In this document: positions 34,304-42,942 of the stretch, one piece after another
Position numbering within the stretch: the first letter of the stretch is position 1
Layout of the letters: each line of letters starts with the position of its first letter
Source: Lysinibacillus cavernae
GTDB lineage: Bacteria; Bacillota; Bacilli; Bacillales_A; Planococcaceae
Direction: 5' to 3'
DNA length: 64,000 nt
Assembly: GCF_009724685.1 (NCBI RefSeq)
Contig: NZ_WMEF01000001.1
Span: 558,001-622,000 of the forward strand
Made by a program: the position numbers and the translations under genes
The notes under the pieces: generated by a model
What the model saw: the letters and a program-made list of their open reading frames with translations, nothing else
Database searches by the model: none
What the model was told of the DNA's origin: nothing

Positions 34304-34777
34304 TTAATCATGCCAACCTTTACATACATCAATCCATTCTTTATAGGGTGTATACGTTTCGAGCTCTGAAATGGTTACCTCGATTGCAGAATTGCTACTA
34401 CCGCATGCTGGAAACACTGTTGTAAAACGTTTCAGCGATGCATCTAAATAAATGGCTACACCTTCGTTAACACCAAAAGGGCAAACCCCTCCGACATCAT
34501 GGCCAATCATAGCCTCAACATCATCTTTAGATAACATCTTTGCCTTTGTACCAAACGCAGCCTTATATTTTGCATTATCGATTTTTGCATCACCTGCAGC
34601 AACAATTAATATGGCTCCATCATTCACAAGGAATGATAAAGATTTGGCTATGCGTTCAGGCTCACAGCCTAGTGCCTGTGCTGCCAATTCAACTGTTGCG
34701 GAGCTTTCTTCTAATTCTTGTATTTTGTGCTCTACATGCCATTGTGCTAAATGATTGCGTACTTTTTCAATTGCCAT
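34304..34777 (-). CDS. YbaK/EbsC family protein (aminoacyl-tRNA deacylase-like)
   Basis: A 157-residue protein of the YbaK/ProX editing superfamily, which hydrolyses mischarged Cys-tRNA(Pro) or Ala-tRNA(Pro). Family traits: CEPERIAKSLSFLV with the conserved Lys, then AGDAKIDNAKYK, and GHDVGGVCPFG near residue 92. RBS AGGAGG precedes the ATG. Confidence 0.85.
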   Translation of the reverse strand: MAIEKVRNHLAQWHVEHKIQELEESSATVELAAQALGCEPERIAKSLSFLVNDGAILIVAAGDAKIDNAKYKAAFGTKAKMLSKDDVEAMIGHDVGGVCPFGVNEGVAIYLDASLKRFTTVFPACGSSNSAIEVTISELETYTPYKEWIDVCKGWHD

Positions 34778-34869
34778 ATGTACATTCCTCCTATTTATAT
34801 GATTTTAACATAATTTTCTGAATATATAGCTGTGAAAGCTCTTGTTTTCGAATATGATTAATGTATAGG

Positions 34870-34883
34870 GTGTAAAATTACAC
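34870..34883. promoter_or_regulatory. Short palindrome before the PstS-like gene
   Basis: GTGTAAAATTACAC has 6-bp arms with a 2-bp centre, 20 bp before the start codon and next to a possible -10 (TATAGG). It is a candidate operator. Confidence 0.3.
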
Positions 34884-34902
34884 TAAAAAGGAGGGCGTTC
34901 CT

Positions 34903-36050
34903 ATGATCAAATTTATTCAACTAGTATCTGTGTTGATCGGTTTATCAGTTGTAACATTAATGGTTGCGCTTATTATTACACTGAACGGCAGCAAGCATTT
35001 TATGCAGCTAGCCTTTACAGTGCCGGTATGTTTATTTATCTTGTTTGTTTGTAGCATGTTTAAATGGACGAATAGTAAAAAGCAAAGAGGGTGGCTATTT
35101 AGTGTAATGGGAATCGCCTTATTGGTTGCTTCCATCCAACCGATTCAGCATTATTATAAAATGAGTATTCCCACTGTAGATGCAGAAATTGATATATCCG
35201 CCTATCAGCCATTTACAATGCGCAACAAAGTAGTTAAGTCTGACTCAAAAGCATCATTACAATTGGAGGAGTCATTACCACGATTAGATGGTGCGACAGC
35301 TATGTACCCTTTGTATGCGGCATTTGTTGAGGCTACTTATCCCAAAAATGACTATTCTCCATATGATAGTAAAATCAAAGTAAGTCGTACACCACAAGCC
35401 TATGAAAATTAATTGCAGGGGATGTTGATCTTATCTTTGTGGCAGCACCTTCAGTTTCACAAGAATGGCAAGCAGAAAAGGAAGGCCTTACATTCGACAT
35501 GACACCGATCGTGCGAGAGGCATTTGTCTTTTTTGCGCACCATAAAAACGGAGTGGATAATTTAACACTTGAACAGGTGATACAAATATATGCTGGGGAA
35601 CTTACCAATTGGCGTGATGTAGGCGGTGAGGACGATGCAATCCGTGCTTTCCAACGGCCAGCGGATAGTGGGAGTCAAACAGCACTAGAAAAATTGATGG
35701 GTAATACGCCAATTATGGATGCACCTTCTGAAGATATTGTGTCAGGAATGGGAGGAATCATCCATGAAGTAGCAAAATACCGTAATTATAAAAACGCAGT
35801 TGGCTTTACGTTCAGATATTATTCTACAGAGATGGTCAATAATAAAAAAATCAAGTTACTATCCATTGATGGAGTGGCACCCACTAAAGAAAACATTCAA
35901 AATGGTACATACCCTTTAGTATCTGAATTTTATGCAGTTACTGCAGGAACCAAAAATCAAAATGCTCAGAAGCTGATTGATTGGATAATTTCTGATGAAG
36001 GGCAAGCGATGGTAGAAAAAGTCGGCTATGTACCAGTGGAAAAAAATTAA
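34903..36050 (+). pseudogene. Membrane-anchored PstS-like substrate-binding protein, frameshifted
   Basis: One protein is read in two frames. 34903-35412 encodes three membrane helices (about residues 5-100) and the start of a PBP-like domain (LPRLDGATAMYPLYAAFVEA), ending at TAA right after SRTPQAYEN. In the -1 frame the protein continues at once as LIAGDVDLIFVAAPSVSQEW and runs to 36050 with PstS-type motifs (RPADSGSQTALEKLMG; NAVGFTFRYYSTEM). Loss of a single T near 35409-35411 explains it. The GATAMYP and DSGSQT elements match phosphate-binding PstS proteins, but ligand and role are unknown. Both halves look otherwise intact, so the lesion is recent or a sequence error. Confidence 0.85.
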
Positions 36051-36065
36051 ATAGTTTGCTATACT
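36037..36065 (+). promoter_or_regulatory. Promoter of the guanidine-responsive transcript
   Basis: TGGAAA (36037-36042), 17-bp spacer, extended -10 TGCTATACT (36057-36065). It overlaps the end of the previous gene. Confidence 0.5.
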
Positions 36066-36085
36066 AAGAGCAACAATCGAATTAA

Positions 36086-36181
36086 AAGTTTTCTAGGGTT
36101 CCGTAGCCTTTGCTAGTCTGGTCCGAGAGAAAACCACAAATTGATTTTGTGACACGGAAGGATAAAAGCCTGGGAGATACT
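36086..36181 (+). promoter_or_regulatory. Guanidine-I riboswitch (ykkC class)
   Basis: The ykkC consensus elements are present in order: TTTTCTAGGGTTCCG, GTCTGGTCCGAGAGAAAAC, ACACGGAAGGATAAAAGCCT and GGGAGA. Its 3' part is shared with a terminator hairpin (36166-36212). Guanidinium binding should prevent termination and allow expression of the downstream SMR exporters. Confidence 0.95.
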
Positions 36182-36212
36182 GTTTATTAACAGTTTCTTC
36201 AGGCTTTTTTTG
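36166..36212 (+). terminator. Terminator of the guanidine-I riboswitch
   Basis: AAGCCTG / CAGGCTT outer stem with an inner ACTGTTTA / TTAACAGT-type stem, followed by a run of T. It is the off-state structure of the expression platform. Confidence 0.82.
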
Positions 36213-36303
36213 TTTGGCTAAAATCAAGTTATTTGGCGAATGCTAGAAAAGTGATTTATCAATTAGTTATTCGTTCGTGTCTCATAAAATGGAGGGATTT
36301 ATT

Positions 36304-36645
36304 ATGAATAAACATTGGTTAAGTGTCATTATCGCGGCTTGCTTTGAAGTCGGCTGGGTCATTGGTTTAAAGCATGCAAATAGTATGCTGGAATGGATTG
36401 GGACTGCTATTGCTATTTTTATTAGTTTTTATTTACTAATTAAAGCAGGGGAACATTTACCAGTAGGTACGGTCTATGCTATTTTTGTCGGATTAGGAAC
36501 AGCAGGGACAGTATGTGCAGACAGCTTACTGTTTGGAGAGCCATGGAAATTAGCAAAAATCGTATGTATTGTTGTTTTACTTGCAGGGGTTGTGGGCTTA
36601 AAGCTTGTAACTGGTGAGCCGAAGGAAAATGAGGTGACTGAATAA
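36304..36645 (+). CDS. ykkC: SMR guanidinium exporter subunit, YkkC-like
   Basis: A 113-residue, four-helix small multidrug resistance protein. The conserved membrane Glu is in [17 protein letters not shown] (helix 1), and [19 protein letters not shown] is the SMR helix 3 motif. ATG 36304 follows GGAGGG; the upstream in-frame start (36277) is before that site. It overlaps ykkD by 1 nt. The guanidine riboswitch upstream indicates that the pair exports guanidinium. Confidence 0.9.
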   Translation: MNKHWLSVIIAACFEVGWVIGLKHANSMLEWIGTAIAIFISFYLLIKAGEHLPVGTVYAIFVGLGTAGTVCADSLLFGEPWKLAKIVCIVVLLAGVVGLKLVTGEPKENEVTE

Positions 36646-36959
36646 TGGCATGGATGGCATTAGTTGTTGCAGGGTTATGTGAAATGATGGGTGTATATAT
36701 GATTAGTAAATATAATAAGACAAAGAATATGAAAAATTTAGGGTTATTGATTTTCGCCTTTACATTAAGTTTTGTGGGCCTTGCCTATGCTATGGAAACA
36801 TTACCAATGGGGACAGCCTATGCTATTTGGACAGGAATAGGAGCAGCTGGAGGAGCTTTGCTAGGTATGCTGTTTTTTAATGAATCAAAGGACTGGAGAC
36901 GAATGGTTTGTATTATACTTGTATTAGGAGCAGCCATTATGTTGAAGTTATTATCATAA
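36645..36959 (+). CDS. ykkD: SMR guanidinium exporter subunit, YkkD-like
   Basis: A 104-residue, four-helix SMR protein, the second half of the presumed heterodimeric exporter. Glu in VVAGLCEMMGVYMI (helix 1) and LPMGTAYAIWTGIGAAGG (helix 3) are family marks. The start codon shares its A with the ykkC stop, and GAGGTG in ykkC is the ribosome site. Confidence 0.9.
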   Translation: MAWMALVVAGLCEMMGVYMISKYNKTKNMKNLGLLIFAFTLSFVGLAYAMETLPMGTAYAIWTGIGAAGGALLGMLFFNESKDWRRMVCIILVLGAAIMLKLLS

Positions 36960-36961
36960 AT

Positions 36962-37003
36962 AAACATGCACTTCCGTTGTAAAAGGCGGAAGTGCATGTT
37001 TTT
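36962..37003. terminator. Bidirectional terminator between ykkD and opuAC
   Basis: A 15-bp stem AAACATGCACTTCCG / CGGAAGTGCATGTTT with a 10-nt loop and T-runs in both directions. Confidence 0.9.
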
Positions 37004-37006
37004 ATA

Positions 37007-37885
37007 TTATTTTTTTACATCTTTTGTCCATTCAGCGACTTTATCTGGATTAGCTTCAATCCATTCTTTAGCAGCATCTTTTGGATCTTTGCCATCCATT
37101 ACTTCCAGCATAACACTTTCTAAATCTTCTGCTGTCCAATGGAAGTTATCTAGAACAGAATATACATCTGGTAAATCTTCTTTCAAGCCTTTACGAACAA
37201 ATGTATTAATGGTCTCTTCTCCGCCAAATACACCTTTAGGATCTTCTAAGTATTTAAGATCATATTTAGCGAATTTCCAGTGTGGTGACCAGCCTGTGAC
37301 AATAATTTCTTCCTTATTTTTAAGCGCTTTAGCTAGTGAAGTTGTCATTGCACCTGAAGAGGAAGTAACAAGATTCCAATCTGCTAAATTATCATATTCT
37401 TCTAATGCTTTTTCTGTAGCAGCTGTAATACCAGCACCAGGCTCGATACCTGTAATTGTATGATCTGCTACATTTGTTAAATCTTCAATAGAGTTAACAT
37501 TCATATAGCTTGGTACAACTAAGCCAATTTTTGCACCAGCAAGGTTTTCACCTAGCTCATCTAAATCGGCTTTATATTTTTCATATTGTGATGCGTGTGT
37601 ATGTGGTAGCCATGCAGCAACCATACCGTCTGCCTCCCCTTTAGAGACAGCCTCCCACATAATTGCATTATCCAAAGGAGTTAATGTCACGTTATAACCT
37701 AAGTCTTCGAGTACCTGCCCAACAACATTTGTTGAGGCGATTTCTGTATCCCACTCAACATAGGCTAGATTGACCTCCTTAGAATCACTGTTTTTTCCAG
37801 AACCCGAGTCTCCTCCACTACATGCAGCAAGCATGAAGCCTAGGCCCAGAGCCATTCCTAACTTTGATAGTGTTTTCAGTTTCAT
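37007..37885 (-). CDS. opuAC: Glycine betaine ABC transporter, substrate-binding lipoprotein OpuAC
   Basis: A 292-residue lipoprotein with the lipobox LAAC at residues 19-22, then a Gly/Ser linker and an OpuAC-type periplasmic-binding fold. The VNLAYVEWDTEIAST start, AWLPHTH and VTGWSPHWKFAKYDLKYLED, with its aromatic residues, form the betaine/proline-betaine site. It is the third gene of opuAA-opuAB-opuAC, 87 nt after opuAB. Confidence 0.92.
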   Translation of the reverse strand: MKLKTLSKLGMALGLGFMLAACSGGDSGSGKNSDSKEVNLAYVEWDTEIASTNVVGQVLEDLGYNVTLTPLDNAIMWEAVSKGEADGMVAAWLPHTHASQYEKYKADLDELGENLAGAKIGLVVPSYMNVNSIEDLTNVADHTITGIEPGAGITAATEKALEEYDNLADWNLVTSSSGAMTTSLAKALKNKEEIIVTGWSPHWKFAKYDLKYLEDPKGVFGGEETINTFVRKGLKEDLPDVYSVLDNFHWTAEDLESVMLEVMDGKDPKDAAKEWIEANPDKVAEWTKDVKK

Positions 37886-37972
37886 CGAATCTCCCTTTCT
37901 ATTTCTCTTTTTGTATCAAACTGCCGACACGCATCTTTTGATGGGTGTTAGCTAGAAAGTTTAACTATGTTT

Positions 37973-38827
37973 CTATAATGCTTTCTTTTTATTGAAGCTT
38001 TGTGTTAATCGGTCAATGATGATAGCAAATATGACTAAGCCTAAGCCTGCAACGAAGCCATTCCCAACTTGTGTACGTTGTAAGGCTGTTAAAACTTCAC
38101 GTCCTAGACCTGGAGCTCCAATCATGGATGCGATAACTACCATAGAAAGTGACAGCATAACGGTTTGGTTAATTCCTGCCATAATCGTTGATTTAGCAAG
38201 AGGAATTTCAACTTTAAATAGTTTCTGACTAGCTGTACTACCATAAGAATCTGCTGCCTCCACTAATTCTTTCGGTACTTGACGAATACCAAGGTTTGTC
38301 ATACGTACAGTTGGGGGTAAAGCAAAAATAACAGAAGCAAAGACACCAGGCACAATCCCGATGCCGAAGAAGGCAACTGCTGGGATTAGATAAACAAAAC
38401 CAGGCATTGTTTGCATGAAATCAAGTATTGGTTTGATAATGTTTTCAGCTATTGTTGATTTTGACATTAGGATACCAAGTGGAATACCGATGATGATGGA
38501 TATAATACTTGAAAAGATAACGAGCGTGGTTGTCTCCATAAGATTCGTCCATAATCCTTGGTTATAAATAAACAACAAGCCTAATAATGAGAATGCAGCA
38601 AGCCCGAATTTTTTACCTGATACGAAGAAGGCAAATAGCACGACAAGTAATATTAAAATAATGGCTGGGATACTAATTAATAAATCAGTGACCTGATTCA
38701 TGAGTAGTTTTCCAAATTGCTGAATTGAGTTAAAGAACGCTGAAAAATTACTCGTCAACCAGTCCATAGCTGATTCTACCCATGAAGCTAGTGGTATTGC
38801 TGGAATATTATCTAAAAAATTATTCAT
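37973..38827 (-). CDS. opuAB: Glycine betaine ABC transporter, permease OpuAB
   Basis: A 284-residue permease with about seven helices and the EAA-type loop ([20 protein letters not shown]). N-terminal [14 protein letters not shown] is shared with OpuAB/ProW. ATG at 38827 follows GAGGAGG by 9 nt; longer in-frame starts up to 38872 are inside opuAA. It overlaps opuAA by 8 nt. Confidence 0.92.
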   Translation of the reverse strand: MNNFLDNIPAIPLASWVESAMDWLTSNFSAFFNSIQQFGKLLMNQVTDLLISIPAIILILLVVLFAFFVSGKKFGLAAFSLLGLLFIYNQGLWTNLMETTTLVIFSSIISIIIGIPLGILMSKSTIAENIIKPILDFMQTMPGFVYLIPAVAFFGIGIVPGVFASVIFALPPTVRMTNLGIRQVPKELVEAADSYGSTASQKLFKVEIPLAKSTIMAGINQTVMLSLSMVVIASMIGAPGLGREVLTALQRTQVGNGFVAGLGLVIFAIIIDRLTQSFNKKKAL

Positions 38828-40019
38828 GTACTTCGGCCTCCTCATCGCTCGTTGAAAGTGCTTGGATGACAACGCCCCTAATTAAAACACCCAGTAAGCG
38901 ATCATCTTTTACAACTGCAATAGGAGTAGGTGAATTGTAAATCATACCTAAAATATCCTGTAGTAGCATATCTGGCGGAACGGTTAACACCTCTGATTGC
39001 ACAATAGAATGGACAGTTTGTTCATGCCTTTTAGCTGCAGCCAGTGCATCATCTGCAGTAATATAGCCTTTTAAATGTCGATTTTTATCAACGGCCATTA
39101 ATAAACTAACTGCTTCTTGACGCATACGTTTGAGTGCTACTGTAGGACCATCAAGGTCTACATTGACATAAACAGGTCGCACCATGACGTTTTCTGCTGT
39201 TAATACTTTAGAACGGTCCACATCTTCCACGAATGTTTTGACATAATCATTTGCTGGGTTGGTTAATATTTCTTCTCCGGTACCAATCTGAATGATCGAA
39301 CCATCCTTCATAATGGCAATGCGATCCCCAATGCGTAATGCTTCATTTAAATCATGTGTAATAAATAAAATTGTTTTTTTCAATTTTTGTTGAAGATCAA
39401 GTAGCTCATCTTGCATTTCTTTTCGAATCAATGGATCGAGTGCAGAAAAAGCTTCATCCATTAGTAGTATTTCAGGATCGTTGGCAAGGGCACGTGCTAA
39501 TCCAACACGCTGCTGCATACCACCTGATAATTGACTTGGGTATTGATCTTTGTATGCGAGTAACCCAGCATTTTCGAGAGCCTGTTCCGCTTTTGCTTGG
39601 CGCTCTTCCTTTGAAATACCTCGAATTTCAAGGCCGTATTCGGTGTTTTGAAGTAATGTGCGATGGGGGAATAAACCGAAGTTTTGGAAAACCATACTCA
39701 TTTTGTTTCTTCTGACAGTCCGTAGACTTTCTTTTCCCATAGTAGAAATATTTTCTCCATCGATATATATATTTCCGCTCGTTGGTTCGATAAGGCGGTT
39801 TAAGAGCCGTATAAGTGTTGATTTACCACTTCCTGACAATCCCATGATCACGAAGATTTCTCCTTCGTTGACCGTAAAGCTTGCATCGTATACACCAACA
39901 GTCGCACCTGTTTCTTTTAAGATATCAGTCTTACTTTTTTGTTGCTTAACGAGTTCTAGTGCTTGGGGAATATGTTTGCCAAACACTTTTGATACGTGTT
40001 CTATTTTAATTTTTTCCAT
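38820..40019 (-). CDS. opuAA: Glycine betaine ABC transporter, ATPase OpuAA
   Basis: A 399-residue ATPase: Walker [10 protein letters not shown], signature [15 protein letters not shown], Walker [14 protein letters not shown], then a C-terminal pair of CBS domains (from about residue 285), which sense ionic strength in OpuA/ProV-type importers. Start ATG 40019 follows AAGGAG by 8 nt. It is the first gene of the opuA operon; its promoter overlaps a palindrome (40079-40112). Confidence 0.93.
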   Translation of the reverse strand: MEKIKIEHVSKVFGKHIPQALELVKQQKSKTDILKETGATVGVYDASFTVNEGEIFVIMGLSGSGKSTLIRLLNRLIEPTSGNIYIDGENISTMGKESLRTVRRNKMSMVFQNFGLFPHRTLLQNTEYGLEIRGISKEERQAKAEQALENAGLLAYKDQYPSQLSGGMQQRVGLARALANDPEILLMDEAFSALDPLIRKEMQDELLDLQQKLKKTILFITHDLNEALRIGDRIAIMKDGSIIQIGTGEEILTNPANDYVKTFVEDVDRSKVLTAENVMVRPVYVNVDLDGPTVALKRMRQEAVSLLMAVDKNRHLKGYITADDALAAAKRHEQTVHSIVQSEVLTVPPDMLLQDILGMIYNSPTPIAVVKDDRLLGVLIRGVVIQALSTSDEEAEVHE

Positions 40020-40078
40020 AGAAGCACTCCTTTCGTAGATTATTACTATGTGAGGATAATGATACCCAAAAATAAACA

Positions 40079-40112
40079 AGTAACAACTTTACTGTAACAA
40101 AGGGTTGTTACT
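40079..40112. promoter_or_regulatory. Palindromic operator candidate over the opuA promoter
   Basis: AGTAACAAC (40079-40087) and GTTGTTACT (40104-40112) are perfect 9-bp arms. A third GTAACAA copy lies at 40094-40100. The element covers the -10 and spacer of the opuA promoter, the usual place for a repressor site; the BusR-like regulator next door is the obvious candidate. Confidence 0.6.
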
Positions 40113-40120
40113 TTTGTCAA
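40091..40120 (-). promoter_or_regulatory. Sigma-A promoter of opuA
   Basis: Read on the minus strand: TTGACA (40115-40120), 18-bp spacer, TACAGT (40091-40096), 72 bp before the opuAA start. Confidence 0.6.
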
Positions 40121-40130
40121 ATCGACTACT

Positions 40131-40177
40131 AAGAAAAAAACCGCTTAAACGCTGTTATATCAGCGCTTAAACGGTTT
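40131..40177 (-). terminator. Terminator of the BusR-like gene
   Basis: A 17-bp stem (40138-40154 / 40161-40177) that is complete in minus-strand RNA with two G-U pairs, 6-nt loop, then seven T. Confidence 0.85.
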
Positions 40178-40813
40178 TTAATTTGGGTATAAAAAGCTTT
40201 GAACTCTGGCGAAGCTTTCATCATTTCCAACAAAATAAATAATGTCGCCTTCCTCGAATGAGACATAAGGACCAGGCGATAGTAATAATTCGTTGCCACG
40301 TCGAATGCCGACGATGGTACTGGATGTATTTTGCCAAAAATTTAAAGCTTGAACAGTTTGATGGATACATGGACTATCAGCTGTCATTTCTAATTGATAA
40401 GGAATGAATGGATTGACTGATCGATAATGCTCCGTGCGGCTAATGAGCTGCTTTGCCTTGTCTTGTAAATTTATTAATTCATGATGCTGCTTTTGAATAC
40501 TTGTTAAAAGTTCACTTTGTATTTCGTGAATGGATTGAACATCATGAAATTGTCTGACGAATTGTGCTGCTTTTTCATACGATTTGATGATAACGCCGCT
40601 ACCTTTTGAAGCCTCCACAATTTCTAAGTCTTGTAAAACGGCAATGGCTCTTCTCGCAGTCTCTGCCGACACATTATATTGACTTGCAAGTGAGGATCTT
40701 GCGTATATTTTATCGCCAATGCGGTATTTTCTTTCTACAATCTTGGAGGCAAGATCTATTGCTATTTGCTGATATTTTGGCTGCTTTACTTGAACACTTT
40801 TTTCTAAGTTCAT
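40178..40813 (-). CDS. GntR-type regulator with RCK_C domain (BusR-like)
   Basis: A 211-residue regulator. The N-terminal GntR winged helix (KYQQIAIDLASKIVERKYRI; ARSSLASQYNVSAETARRAI) is joined by a coiled-coil-like segment (about 85-125) to a C-terminal RCK_C/TrkA_C domain ending FEEGDIIYFVGNDESFARV. This is the architecture of BusR, the c-di-AMP-responsive repressor of the betaine importer in lactococci and streptococci. opuA lies immediately downstream on the same strand. ATG 40813 follows AAAGGAAG. c-di-AMP binding is inferred from architecture only. Confidence 0.78.
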   Translation of the reverse strand: MNLEKSVQVKQPKYQQIAIDLASKIVERKYRIGDKIYARSSLASQYNVSAETARRAIAVLQDLEIVEASKGSGVIIKSYEKAAQFVRQFHDVQSIHEIQSELLTSIQKQHHELINLQDKAKQLISRTEHYRSVNPFIPYQLEMTADSPCIHQTVQALNFWQNTSSTIVGIRRGNELLLSPGPYVSFEEGDIIYFVGNDESFARVQSFLYPN

Positions 40814-40967
40814 TTTAAACTTCCTTTCGTCATTACAGTACCACAGCTTATTATAGACTAGCCTGCACAGAAAAAATAGCATCTCCATAAGCTAGTAGTA
40901 TATGATGAAAAAGTAATGATAAAATTTTTGTATCTACCATTTATAATTAAAGAATAATAGCTGTTGT

Positions 40968-40996
40968 TTGACACTTTTTAGTTATTATTATAAACT
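40968..40996 (+). promoter_or_regulatory. Sigma-A promoter of the RibA/RibD-like operon
   Basis: Perfect TTGACA (40968-40973), 17-bp spacer, TAAACT (40991-40996); TATAAA overlaps at 15-bp spacing. No FMN riboswitch is present between it and the first gene. Confidence 0.6.
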
Positions 40997-41034
40997 TAGT
41001 TACGTTATGTAAGTGATGTGAAAATACATGTGCT

Positions 41035-41057
41035 CAGTTGGTGTAGTTAACCAACTG
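41035..41057 (+). other. Hairpin or operator in the leader of the RibA/RibD-like operon
   Basis: CAGTTGGT (41035-41042) and ACCAACTG (41050-41057) are perfect 8-bp arms around 7 nt, about 26 bp before the start codon. There is no T-tract, so an operator or translational element is more likely than a terminator. Confidence 0.4.
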
Positions 41058-41082
41058 TTTCTATAGAAGGTTGGAGATTATT

Positions 41083-41814
41083 ATGACAATTACGACTAAA
41101 GTTATGGACATAGTGAAAGATAAAATGACAATTGTAAAACATACAAATACAGAAAATATTTGCTTAGTTGGACCAGTGAAATTGCCGGTTAAACAAGGTG
41201 ATTTTTCTGCAACATTTCAATGGTATAACTGGCTTAAAGTCGATGTGAGTTTATCAAAAGAAGAAATCATTGATGGATTAGCCAATGCCAATTTAGCATT
41301 TTTACAACAATCATCTGTGCTTGTTTATGGTGATTTTACCCACTCAGAGAATGCTTTAATCCGAATGCATAGTATTTGTCACACAGGTGACATATTTGGC
41401 AGTCAGCGCTGTGATTGTGGCTACCAATTGCATGAATCTATGAAAATGATAGTGGAGCATGGCTGTGGAGCCATTTTTTATTTAGCCGATCATGAAGGTC
41501 GTGGCATTGGGTTATTCTCTAAATCTCTTGCTTATTTATTACAAGAGGAAGGATTGGATACGGTTGAGGCCAACCATGCACTAGGTTTCCCAGACGATAC
41601 ACGTTCATATGATGAAGCACTCGCGGTTTTAGCTTCCCTACGTACAAAACCTGTCACACTCATTACAAATAATCCAAAGAAATTGGCCGCACTACAAGCT
41701 CGTGGCATGGGAGCAGAAGGGCATGTTCCTTTATGGGGCGGTTTAACAGAGACGAATCGTTTTTATTTAGAAACAAAGGTTGAAAAATCTGGACATATAA
41801 GCGAAAAGCAATAA
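41083..41814 (+). CDS. GTP cyclohydrolase II-like enzyme (RibA domain only)
   Basis: A 243-residue homologue of RibA, which opens GTP to 2,5-diamino-6-ribosylamino-pyrimidinone phosphate, formate and pyrophosphate. The zinc ligands are in HSICHTGDIFGSQRCDCG, the GTP-binding loop in YLADHEGRGIGL, and TVEANHALGF and LITNNPKK also match. Unlike Bacillus RibBA there is no DHBP synthase (RibB) domain; the extra 60-70 N-terminal residues are of unknown type. ATG 41083 follows TTGGAG. It heads a four-gene operon without ribE or ribH. Confidence 0.85.
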   Translation: MTITTKVMDIVKDKMTIVKHTNTENICLVGPVKLPVKQGDFSATFQWYNWLKVDVSLSKEEIIDGLANANLAFLQQSSVLVYGDFTHSENALIRMHSICHTGDIFGSQRCDCGYQLHESMKMIVEHGCGAIFYLADHEGRGIGLFSKSLAYLLQEEGLDTVEANHALGFPDDTRSYDEALAVLASLRTKPVTLITNNPKKLAALQARGMGAEGHVPLWGGLTETNRFYLETKVEKSGHISEKQ

Positions 41815-41826
41815 GTGGAGGCTGCG

Positions 41827-42942
41827 ATGATGACGAGTTTAGATGAAAAGTATATGCAACTAGCACTAGATTTAGCGGCCAGTGCCAAAGGGAATACGAA
41901 CCCTAATCCACTTGTTGGGGCAGTGATAGTGAAGAACGGTGTCATTGTAGGCACAGGCTTACACAGAAAAGCAGGTGAACCACATGCAGAAGTGCATGCA
42001 TTTCGTATGGCCGGTGAGCATGCGCAGGACGCTACACTTTATGTAACGCTAGAGCCTTGTTCCCATTATGGTAAGACGCCGCCTTGTGCGAATCTAGTAA
42101 AGGAATCTGGCGTTAGTCGAGTTGTGGTTGCGATGGAAGATCCCAATCCAGCTGTAGCTGGCCGTGGCATTCAGTTATTGCGTGATGCAGGAATAGTGGT
42201 AGAAGTAGGTGTTTTAGAGCAACAAGCGCGCCGTTTAAATGAACGTTTCATTCACAACATGCTTACGCAACGACCATTTGTTATTTCGAAGTTTGGTATG
42301 ACTTTAGATGGGAAAATAGCCACACATACAGGGCATTCTAAATGGGTGACGGGCGAGACTGCGCGTGAGGATGTTCACCATATTCGCCATGAAGTAGATG
42401 GGATTTTAGTGGGTGTTGGTACGGTCATCGCTGACAATCCATCTTTAACAACAAGATTAAAAGATGGATACGGAAAAAATCCAACACGTATTATTATGGA
42501 TAGTTCTCTTCGTACTCCTGACCATGCGAATGTATTAAAGACTGAAGAAGCGCAAACGATCATTGTTTGTGGTGAGGATGTAAGCCAAGAAAAGATAGAG
42601 GTATTGACAAAAAAAGGGGTCACAGTTTTACCTGTACGTAAAAATGAACATGGACTTCATATTGATGATATGCTTGAAAAGCTTTATACGCATGGTATTA
42701 CGGATATTTTACTTGAAGGTGGAGCTAAAATTAACGCTTCCTTTTTACAGCAGCAGGCCATTGATAAATTTGTGATTTATCTAGCGCCTAAAGTTTTGGG
42801 AGGTAATTTATCATTAACACCATTTGCTGGCGATAATCCCTCTTTCATGAATGAGGCATGGAATGTTGAATTTACTTCATTCGATAAAGTAGGCGAGGAT
42901 TTACGAATTATCGCTTATCCAAAGCAAGGTGAGGAAAAGTGA
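41827..42942 (+). CDS. RibD-like bifunctional pyrimidine deaminase/reductase
   Basis: A 371-residue RibD/RibG homologue. The N-terminal zinc deaminase domain shows HAEVHAF and PCSHYGKTPPC; the C-terminal reductase domain shows KFGMTLDGKIATHTGHSKWV, then DGILVGVGTVIADNP and LLEGGAKINASF. Both active sites look complete, so it could deaminate and reduce the RibA product. ATG 41827 or 41830 follows TGGAGG; an in-frame GTG at 41815 precedes that site. It starts 12 nt after the RibA-like gene and overlaps the next gene by 4 nt. Confidence 0.87.
   Translation: MMTSLDEKYMQLALDLAASAKGNTNPNPLVGAVIVKNGVIVGTGLHRKAGEPHAEVHAFRMAGEHAQDATLYVTLEPCSHYGKTPPCANLVKESGVSRVVVAMEDPNPAVAGRGIQLLRDAGIVVEVGVLEQQARRLNERFIHNMLTQRPFVISKFGMTLDGKIATHTGHSKWVTGETAREDVHHIRHEVDGILVGVGTVIADNPSLTTRLKDGYGKNPTRIIMDSSLRTPDHANVLKTEEAQTIIVCGEDVSQEKIEVLTKKGVTVLPVRKNEHGLHIDDMLEKLYTHGITDILLEGGAKINASFLQQQAIDKFVIYLAPKVLGGNLSLTPFAGDNPSFMNEAWNVEFTSFDKVGEDLRIIAYPKQGEEK

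Noticed and set aside
35400-35415. Programmed -1 frameshift in the PstS-like gene
   Set aside because: No X-XXY-YYZ slippery heptamer in the right frame and no obvious downstream hairpin. A one-base deletion or error is simpler.
36966-37463. 165-codon open frame on the plus strand
   Set aside because: Antisense to opuAC and starting inside a bidirectional terminator.
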